5,006 nucleotides of DNA, from contig JABGPX010000287.1 in NCBI GenBank assembly GCA_018644745.1, positions 1 through 5,006 on the forward strand, in the 5' to 3' direction. Below, piece after piece: positions 1 to 5,006 of the stretch. A program made the translations under genes and the position numbers. The stretch's first letter is position 1. Each line of letters starts with the position of its first letter. The notes beneath the pieces are model-generated. The model was not told the origin of the DNA, did not search any database, and saw nothing but the letters and a program-made list of their open reading frames with translations. The stretch comes from Spirochaetales bacterium. GTDB lineage: Bacteria; Spirochaetota; Spirochaetia; ARS1246.

Positions 1-527
1 ATATCGACGCGATCTATCTGGGTGATGATTGGGGGCAGCAGCGTGGACTCATTATGGGACCCCATTACTGGAGACAGTTCATTCTGCCTCGCTTAAAACG
101 TTTATATCGAGAGATCCGATCGAAAAACCGGTACGTGATGATACATTCCTGCGGCGACGTAGATGAGCTCTTTGATGATCTCATTGAAGCCGGGCTCAAC
201 TGCTTTAACCCTTTCCAACCGGAGGTAATGGATGTATTCAGCCTGCTTCCCGAGTACCGCGGCCGTCTCGCTTTCCATGGAGGATTGAGCATTCAGAATA
301 CCCTTCCCTTTGGTTCTGTGGATGACGTAACCAGGGAATCGAATGCTCTGCTGACCCTCGGCGCGGATGGCGGATATATATTCTCGCCGTCTCACGCGGT
401 CGAAGGAGATACACCGCTGGAGAATATGCTGGCCTTTATCAACACAGCCTTCGCTCAGGAAGGATATCAGAAATTACATCCCGGCGCTAGCTTAGAACTC
501 AAGACAGAGGAGAGGCAAAAGAGATGA
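1..527 (+). CDS. Uroporphyrinogen decarboxylase-like (URO-D/MtaA superfamily) protein, 5'-truncated
   Basis: The frame is open from base 3, so the gene starts before the window; the ATG at 54 is internal, because residues upstream of it ([17 protein letters not shown]) already read as family sequence. 174 C-terminal residues are visible, about half of a usual 340-380 residue protein. Family marks seen are GDDWGQQ near the start, HSCGDV (bases 144-161), FNPFQPE, a FHGGLSIQ strand, and the C-terminal SPSH...GDTPLENM stretch (bases 384-431). In the related methyltransferases MtaA and MtbA, an HxC motif and a later Cys bind zinc; here HSC is kept and the later position appears to be His (SPSH), so a His/Cys/His metal site is possible. 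The superfamily includes HemE and cobamide-linked methyltransferases, but members of this type sit in sugar-catabolism clusters and their reaction is not known to me. A cytosolic location is inferred. The stop overlaps the fucosidase start by 4 bases (ATGA), so the two are co-transcribed and probably coupled. Family placement is solid; function is open. Confidence 0.88.
   Translation, partial: IDAIYLGDDWGQQRGLIMGPHYWRQFILPRLKRLYREIRSKNRYVMIHSCGDVDELFDDLIEAGLNCFNPFQPEVMDVFSLLPEYRGRLAFHGGLSIQNTLPFGSVDDVTRESNALLTLGADGGYIFSPSHAVEGDTPLENMLAFINTAFAQEGYQKLHPGASLELKTEERQKR
506..515 (+). promoter_or_regulatory. Strong Shine-Dalgarno for the fucosidase gene
   Basis: AGAGGAGAGG lies 8 bases before the ATG at 524, inside the end of the URO-D-like gene. 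It supports the ATG at 524 as the start and allows efficient re-initiation at the ATGA overlap. Confidence 0.75.
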
Positions 528-1954
528 GTACTATCACCGAAGCAGCAGGTATCACACCTCACCCACGGCAAATATCCTGGCAGGAAACCGAGTTTTACGG
601 ATTTATTCATTTCTCGCCAAATACCTTCACCAACAGAGAGTGGGGGGAAGGGACTGAAGATCCGCAGATATTTGATCCGACTAACCTCGATACGGACCAA
701 TGGGCCGCTGTTGCCAGGTCGGCGGGAATGCGTGGTCTGATTATCACCGCGAAACATCACGACGGATTTTGTCTGTGGCCGAGTAAGTACACCGAGCACT
801 CTGTGAAGAACAGTTCCTTTGCCGGTGACGTAGTCGGACTCGCGGCGGAGTCGTGCCGCAGAGCAGGGCTGAAATTCGGTATCTATAACTCGCCATGGGA
901 CCGGCACGAGCCAAGCTACGGCGACTCTCCAAAATACAACGAGCATTTCAGGAACCAGCTTCGCGAACTATGCTCTAACTACGGCGAATTATTTACCCTC
1001 TGGTTCGATGGTGCCTGCGGCGAAGGACCGAACGGGAAAAGGCAAGTTTATGATTGGAACAGCTATTACGAAGTAATCAGAGAACTGCAGCCGAATGCCT
1101 GCATCAGCATCTGCGGACCCGATACCCGCTGGTGCGGAAATGAAGCTGGTGTATGCCGCAACAGCGAATGGAGCGTGGTACCGGCGGAGCTTCAGGATCA
1201 GGAGAAGATCGCTGATGCTTCGCAGAAAGAAGATGATTCTACATTCCGCTTAAAAATAACTTCCACAGATTCAGATTTGGGGAGTCGGAGTAAAATTTCT
1301 CAGGCGGCAAAGCTCGTTTGGTATCCGGCGGAAGTAGACACGTCCATACGACCCGGCTGGTTCTATCATCAATCAGAAGACAATCAAGTTAGAGCTCTCG
1401 AAGAGCTGCTCAATATCTACTATGGTTCGGTTGGAGGGAACGCGACCCTTCTGCTCAATTTTCCTCCGGACCGTCGAGGATTGATCCATGAAAATGACGC
1501 CGCCCGGGCGAAAGAACTCGGAGATGTATTACGAAAAACTTTTGATATGAACCTAACCGAAGGCGGGACCGTGACAGTCGGTCCGGGAACTTCTGAAATA
1601 CTGCATCACGAAGCTGACCGGTGCATAGACGGCACCCCGGGCACCTACTGGACAGCGGCTGACGGAGATGAAACCGCCGAGCTGTTGTTTCACCTCACAG
1701 CGCCATCGACCTTTGATACCGTTCTTCTTCAGGAATACATTCGTGACGGGCAGCGGATAGAAGGATTTCGTCTCGAAATTGTTGATGGCGACGGGTGGCG
1801 CTGTATAACCGAGGGTTCGGTGGTCGGCTACAAACGGCTTCTGCGATTTCCGGCGGTAACCGCATCAAAAATACGATTGCTCATTGCCGCATCCCGGATT
1901 CGACCGACCCTCTCTCAATTCGGCCTCTACCTATCACCTCAGGACTCATTATGA
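524..1954 (+). CDS. GH29 alpha-L-fucosidase (B-like type) with C-terminal discoidin/CBM32-like domain
   Basis: This is a retaining alpha-L-fucosidase that releases L-fucose from glycans. Of 476 residues, about 10-340 form the GH29 (beta/alpha)8 catalytic domain, with FIHFSPNTF (27-35), the KHHDGF motif (77-82) that lines the fucose pocket, and LWFDGA (159-164), in which D162 is the expected nucleophile. The acid/base Glu is less certain: E207 (CGNEAG) fits the nucleophile-to-acid spacing known for subfamily B enzymes, and E215 (NSEW) is the alternative. The [18 protein letters not shown] stretch (265-282) is typical of the B-like group, which mostly cuts alpha-1,3/1,4-linked (Lewis-type) fucose; substrate here is inferred. 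Residues about 350-472 look like an F5/8 type C or CBM32-like beta-sandwich ([10 protein letters not shown], then a closing QFGLYL). No signal peptide is visible, so it probably acts in the cytoplasm on imported oligosaccharides. It overlaps both neighbours by 4 bases (ATGA) and has a strong ribosome binding site. Length is normal and there are no breaks. Confidence 0.95.
   Translation: MSTITEAAGITPHPRQISWQETEFYGFIHFSPNTFTNREWGEGTEDPQIFDPTNLDTDQWAAVARSAGMRGLIITAKHHDGFCLWPSKYTEHSVKNSSFAGDVVGLAAESCRRAGLKFGIYNSPWDRHEPSYGDSPKYNEHFRNQLRELCSNYGELFTLWFDGACGEGPNGKRQVYDWNSYYEVIRELQPNACISICGPDTRWCGNEAGVCRNSEWSVVPAELQDQEKIADASQKEDDSTFRLKITSTDSDLGSRSKISQAAKLVWYPAEVDTSIRPGWFYHQSEDNQVRALEELLNIYYGSVGGNATLLLNFPPDRRGLIHENDAARAKELGDVLRKTFDMNLTEGGTVTVGPGTSEILHHEADRCIDGTPGTYWTAADGDETAELLFHLTAPSTFDTVLLQEYIRDGQRIEGFRLEIVDGDGWRCITEGSVVGYKRLLRFPAVTASKIRLLIAASRIRPTLSQFGLYLSPQDSL
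1941..1944 (+). promoter_or_regulatory. Short Shine-Dalgarno deciding the cyclase start
   Basis: AGGA sits 6 bases before the ATG at 1951. It is a modest site, but together with the ATGA overlap and the signal peptide that begins right after it ([14 protein letters not shown]), it picks 1951 over the in-frame ATG at 1795. Translation here probably relies on ribosomes finishing the fucosidase. Confidence 0.6.
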
Positions 1955-3783
1955 AAAAAGGTGTCTTCAAAGCGACGCTTTACACCGCGTTTATTCTCCT
2001 GGCGCTGAAAACCCTGGAAGCACAGGATCACATCCGAAGAATTGATGCGTACAGTCTACCGGAGGAACTGTTTTTCTTTTATACCGGTGATCTCCCCCAG
2101 ATTTCGACAGATGGATGGACATCCGAAGAATTACTTTCGGCGAAAGATTGGCGAAGCTCGGACGAAGTTCCGGGAGAAGAACTCGATCGGGCATCTTTCT
2201 TTTGGAAATACTATCAGCTTCCGGAACTTTCGGTTTTTCTACTGGAAAACAGCACGCCGTTTATTGACGCTGTGTTTATTGTAGAATCCTACGATACAAA
2301 AGTTCAGGTCTTCTACCTGGGCGAAGAGCTCGCAGCAGTAGGCTCACCCGCAAAAAACAAGATTTCTTATCAGTATTACGCCCTGAAAAATTATATACCG
2401 GGAGAATGTGTCTTCTTTAAAACTGAATCAAATCCTTACGCAGGGGAAGAAATATACCTCTCCGATGCATCAATAATTGAAGGCGAGGCAGGACGATTCA
2501 ATCTACTGTATCTCTATAGCGACGCGGCATCTGTTATATTTGCCATTGTGGCAATAATCATCGGCTGCGGAATGATCGCTGTATTTTTTGCCCGCCGGCA
2601 GCGACGTGATTGGTTTCTCATCTGGTTTGGTTTATTTTCAATTTCCTATTCGGTGTATCTACTTTTTTCTTCTCACGTTATTAATTTACTTTTTTCAATC
2701 GAACCAATTATAGATTTTTATCTGCCTCAATTGGCCTGGGACCTGCTGCCGATTTCTTTGATGTTTTTCTATCTGGGCTTTATGAGCGATAGCTGGCGGA
2801 GAATATTTATAGCGCTGATCGGCGGACAGGCTATAGTCCTTATTTTGCATCTGCTCATAATGCTCACCGGCCTATTTTCGGAATGGTCAGACCTCCTGTC
2901 CATCACCTTCCCGTTACTTATGTACATCACGGTAAGCCTGCACATGATCATAAAACAACGAAAGAATAAGTATGCCATCTTCTTCTTCCTTGCATTTCTC
3001 ATACTTGGATTGACTTATCTGATTCAGCTGGCCGGCGAGTGGCTTGATATTATTTCAAGCGCACCTCTGCTGTTAGGCCCTGCTCTTTTTTATCTGGTTT
3101 TGTGCTCACTACCTGTGTACTCATACTTCCGGCAGGAGAATCTTATCCGGGAACAAAATTTGGCATTTTCGCGGTTTGTACCGCAAGAATTTTTGGGATT
3201 TCTCAAAAAGGATGATATCACTCAAATCCGCCTAGGCGATCAGATCGAAAGAGATATCACAATACTGTTTGCCGACATTCGCTCATTCACCACAATAAGC
3301 GAAAGTATGACACCGGAGGAAAACTTCGATTTCCTCAACCGGTTTCTCAGGGCGATCGGCCCGATTGTGAGAGAAAACGGCGGCTTTATTGATAAGTATA
3401 TAGGCGACGCCATAATGGCTCTCTTCGCGACCCGGGCAGATGACGCACTCCACGCAGCTGTGCAAATGCAAGCCAGAGTTGATGAGCTCAACGGCTCCTC
3501 GGAAGGCGGAAGGTTTCCGAACATAACAATCGGCATAGGCATTCACACCGGTAAAACAATGCTGGGAATAGTAGGAGAAGCGGAACGATATCAGGGAACA
3601 GTGATTTCCGATGCGGTGAATCTTGCATCAAGACTCGAAGGCCTGACAAAAAAGGCGGGGCACCCCATCATTGTAAGCAGCGCAACAGTGGCCTTGCTCG
3701 AAGAAACTTTTCCGCTTCGGGTTTTGGGCAACGCGAGGGAGAAAGGCAAGACCGGCCCGATCAAAGTGTATACATTTATCTAG
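1951..3783 (+). CDS. Membrane receptor-type class III adenylate cyclase (7TM)
   Basis: Predicted to turn ATP into cAMP in the cytoplasm in response to an extracytoplasmic signal. The 610-residue protein reads in order: signal peptide about 1-24 (possible cut after TLEA); extracytoplasmic domain about 25-189, beta-rich, resembling the jelly-roll sensor domains of 7TMR-DISM receptors (weak match by eye); seven hydrophobic helices near 190-213, 221-248, 262-278, 284-307, 315-334, 340-360 and 369-392; a linker ending in the RFVPQEFLGFL segment (408-418); and a class III cyclase domain about 430-610. Catalytic residues align with known class IIIb enzymes: metal-binding D442 (FADIR) and D486 (KYIGD), adenine-selecting K482 and T550 (GTVISDAVN), and transition-state N557 and R561. 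The Lys/Thr pair points to adenylate rather than guanylate cyclase. A longer frame from 1795 would overlap the fucosidase by 160 bases and put 52 extra residues before the signal peptide, so 1951 is chosen. The ATGA overlap ties it to the fucosidase operon. The ligand is unknown; no downstream cAMP receptor is visible. Confidence 0.93.
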   Translation: MKKGVFKATLYTAFILLALKTLEAQDHIRRIDAYSLPEELFFFYTGDLPQISTDGWTSEELLSAKDWRSSDEVPGEELDRASFFWKYYQLPELSVFLLENSTPFIDAVFIVESYDTKVQVFYLGEELAAVGSPAKNKISYQYYALKNYIPGECVFFKTESNPYAGEEIYLSDASIIEGEAGRFNLLYLYSDAASVIFAIVAIIIGCGMIAVFFARRQRRDWFLIWFGLFSISYSVYLLFSSHVINLLFSIEPIIDFYLPQLAWDLLPISLMFFYLGFMSDSWRRIFIALIGGQAIVLILHLLIMLTGLFSEWSDLLSITFPLLMYITVSLHMIIKQRKNKYAIFFFLAFLILGLTYLIQLAGEWLDIISSAPLLLGPALFYLVLCSLPVYSYFRQENLIREQNLAFSRFVPQEFLGFLKKDDITQIRLGDQIERDITILFADIRSFTTISESMTPEENFDFLNRFLRAIGPIVRENGGFIDKYIGDAIMALFATRADDALHAAVQMQARVDELNGSSEGGRFPNITIGIGIHTGKTMLGIVGEAERYQGTVISDAVNLASRLEGLTKKAGHPIIVSSATVALLEETFPLRVLGNAREKGKTGPIKVYTFI

Positions 3784-3856
3784 CTACTTTTCGGCACGGT
3801 AAACTCTGATGCCGCACGCAGCATAACTTCCACAGAATTCGGCACACTCCAAAAAG

Positions 3857-3885
3857 TTGCGCTGATCCGCTTATGAAGGTACAAT
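3857..3885 (+). promoter_or_regulatory. Possible sigma-70-type promoter before the aldehyde dehydrogenase gene
   Basis: TTGCGC (3857-3862) and TACAAT (3880-3885) are separated by 17 bases. The -10 box matches the consensus at 5 of 6 positions; the -35 box keeps only TTG. Transcription would begin about 6-7 bases after the -10 box, at or next to the ATG at 3892, which would make the message nearly leaderless. The call rests on box similarity only. Confidence 0.3.
3875..3879 (+). promoter_or_regulatory. Possible Shine-Dalgarno for the aldehyde dehydrogenase gene
   Basis: GAAGG lies 12 bases before the ATG at 3892 and 18 before the in-frame ATG at 3898. The spacing is long for both but favours 3892. 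It would be used only if transcription starts upstream of 3875, so it competes with the promoter reading of 3857-3885. Confidence 0.35.
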
Positions 3886-3891
3886 TCACCA

Positions 3892-5006
3892 ATGAAAATG
3901 TACATCAATAGTAAGTGGACCGAATCACCAAAGATGAAACCGGTTGTTCAATCCTTCACAGGTAATACAGTTGACATGGTTCCGCAGGCCACGGCGGAGC
4001 AAATCGACGCTGCCCTGGCAGCGGCGAGCAAAGCTGCGGCGGTAATGGCTCAAATGCCGGCTCATGAACGCGCCGCGATTCTAAATAGAGCGGCTGATCT
4101 GATAGACCAGCGTGTTGAGGAGCTGGCGAAGCTGGTTTGTCTTGAAGCGGGAAAGCCGATTGGGGAAGCCCGCGGAGAGGCGGGCCGAATAGCCGAACTG
4201 CTTCGACTGGCGGTATTCGAAGGAACCCAGTTGAGAGGCGAAACCCTCCCAATAGACGCACACGCGGGAGCGGGAAGAGATAAGCTCGGGTTTACCACTC
4301 GGGTGCCCTGCGGAGTTGTAGTGGCAATCACCCCTTTCAACTATCCCCTGCTGCTGGTTATGCACAAAATCGGACCCGCATTGAGCACAGGAAACGCAGT
4401 GATATTAAAGCCGGCCAATCAAACTCCATTAGCAGCGTTGAAACTGACCGGAATTTTGTATGAAGCGGGTCTGCCGGAGAACGGACTGCAGACTATTACC
4501 GGCTCGGGATCCGAGATCGGCCCGGCCCTATGCGCTGATCCGCGGGTACGCAAAATAAGTTTTACCGGAAGCACCGCGGTAGGTGAGCAAATAACGAAGA
4601 TAGCGGGTGTCAAAAAAATATCGTTGGAGCTCGGGAGCAGCTGTCCCATGGTTATTCTGCCCGATGCCGATATGAATCAAGTCGCGGCGGCCACGGCGAC
4701 AGGAGGTTTCATCAACGCCGGGCAGGTCTGTATCTCACTCCAAAGAGTTATTATTCATGAGGATATTTATGACGAGTATCTGGAGGCTGTACGAACGCCG
4801 GTTGAAGCCATCAAAGCCGGTGATCCGCTGGCTGAAGACACCAAAATAAGCGCGATGGTCACGGAAAAGGAAGCCATACGTGTGGAGACATGGGTAAATC
4901 AGGCGGTAGCCGACGGAGCGAGAATCGTCACCGGTGGTGAGCGGAGCGGAGCGTTGTATGCTCCAACGGTAGTCGCCGATGTTAAACCCGGTATGAGGAT
5001 CTCCTG
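3892..5006 (+). CDS. NAD(P)-dependent aldehyde dehydrogenase, 3'-truncated
   Basis: Oxidises an aldehyde to the acid in the cytoplasm using NAD+ or NADP+. The frame is open from the ATG at 3892 to the window edge, giving 371 residues; the family is usually about 475-500, so roughly the last 100 are missing. Visible family residues are N150 in PFNYP (oxyanion hole), K173 in ILKPANQTP (cofactor ribose), FTGSTAVG (224-231, dinucleotide-binding turn), E246 in LELGSS (general base) and C280 in NAGQVC (catalytic thiol). The E246-C280 spacing of 34 equals that of human ALDH2. ELGSS instead of ELGGK also occurs in lactaldehyde- and glyceraldehyde-type members. The position of the NAD-selecting Glu of ALDH2 (E195) is N176 here, so NADP+ use is possible. 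Next to a fucosidase, L-lactaldehyde from fucose breakdown is an attractive substrate, but this is inference. Starts at 3892 and 3898 (M3) are both possible; 3892 fits the upstream GAAGG better. The gene may have its own promoter in the preceding gap. Confidence 0.94.
   Translation, partial: MKMYINSKWTESPKMKPVVQSFTGNTVDMVPQATAEQIDAALAAASKAAAVMAQMPAHERAAILNRAADLIDQRVEELAKLVCLEAGKPIGEARGEAGRIAELLRLAVFEGTQLRGETLPIDAHAGAGRDKLGFTTRVPCGVVVAITPFNYPLLLVMHKIGPALSTGNAVILKPANQTPLAALKLTGILYEAGLPENGLQTITGSGSEIGPALCADPRVRKISFTGSTAVGEQITKIAGVKKISLELGSSCPMVILPDADMNQVAAATATGGFINAGQVCISLQRVIIHEDIYDEYLEAVRTPVEAIKAGDPLAEDTKISAMVTEKEAIRVETWVNQAVADGARIVTGGERSGALYAPTVVADVKPGMRIS

Larger units (their letters stand above)
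3784..3891 (+). other. Intergenic gap with weak inverted and direct repeats
   Basis: This 108-base gap is the only non-coding stretch in the window. TTCGGCAC occurs twice in direct orientation (3790-3797 and 3838-3845). Between the copies, TGCCG (3810-3814) could pair with CGGCA of either copy (3792-3796 or 3840-3844), giving two mutually exclusive 5-bp stems. Neither stem extends further and no T-run follows, so this is not a convincing intrinsic terminator. The gap makes it uncertain whether the aldehyde dehydrogenase gene belongs to the upstream operon. Confidence 0.4.

Noticed and set aside
54..56. ATG at 54 as the true start of the URO-D-like gene
   Set aside because: The frame is open to base 3 and the upstream residues (GDDWGQQ) are conserved family sequence, so the gene is cut by the window edge.
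467..946. Antisense open frame of 159 codons opposite the fucosidase gene
   Set aside because: It lies wholly opposite well-supported coding sequence, has no recognisable domain, and has low-complexity, shadow-like composition.
1795..1950. In-frame extension of the cyclase to an ATG at 1795 (662 residues)
   Set aside because: It would overlap the fucosidase coding sequence by 160 bases and bury the signal peptide. ATG 1951 has AGGA 6 bases upstream, an ATGA coupling overlap, and begins a clean signal peptide.
45..1953. Identical 12-base string GGACTCATTATG at 45-56 and 1942-1953
   Set aside because: One 12-base match is expected about once by chance in 5 kb. One copy is internal to a coding frame and the other spans a start codon, with no further similarity.
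3784..3830. Intrinsic terminator after the cyclase gene
   Set aside because: The only stem found is 5 bp with a 13-base loop and no following T-run.
3873..3911. A 12-codon ATG frame overlapping the start of the aldehyde dehydrogenase gene
   Set aside because: It lacks its own ribosome binding site and has no leader-peptide features such as runs of one amino acid. Chance is sufficient.
3956..4365. Three overlapping antisense open frames opposite the aldehyde dehydrogenase gene
   Set aside because: They are shadows of a GC-rich Ala/Gly-rich coding stretch. The + strand reading has every catalytic residue of the family.

Overview
This 5,006-base window carries four genes, all on the + strand. 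Two of them run off the ends. Coding density is high and base composition is moderate. The best guess for the source is a free-living or gut/sediment spirochaete (Spirochaetota) or a similar carbohydrate-fermenting anaerobe. This rests on the membrane-bound receptor-type class III cyclase (seven-helix membrane block plus cyclase, an architecture common in spirochaetes) and on the sugar-operon company of a URO-D-like protein and a GH29 fucosidase. It is an inference from gene style, not from any marker gene.

Layout: (1) 1-527 is the C-terminal 174 residues of a uroporphyrinogen-decarboxylase-like protein of the type found in carbohydrate clusters, probably not the haem enzyme HemE. (2) 524-1954 is a complete GH29 alpha-L-fucosidase of the B-like type with a C-terminal discoidin/CBM32-like domain and no signal peptide. 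(3) 1951-3783 is a complete 610-residue membrane receptor: signal peptide, about 165-residue extracytoplasmic domain, seven predicted helices and a class III nucleotide cyclase domain with a full adenylate-cyclase catalytic set. (4) After a 108-base gap, 3892 to the window end is the first 371 residues of an NAD(P)-dependent aldehyde dehydrogenase.

Genes 1-2 and 2-3 are each joined by a 4-base ATGA stop/start overlap, so the three form one transcription unit with probable translational coupling. The fucosidase would release L-fucose inside the cell from imported fucosides. The cyclase would make cAMP in response to something sensed outside. An aldehyde dehydrogenase next door could oxidise L-lactaldehyde, the product of fucose breakdown, but its specificity cannot be read from sequence. 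The most interesting point is the tight coupling of a sensory adenylate cyclase to a glycan-degradation operon. The gap before the aldehyde dehydrogenase gene holds a possible promoter and weak inverted repeats. I see no RNA genes, mobile elements, CRISPR arrays or clear intrinsic terminators.
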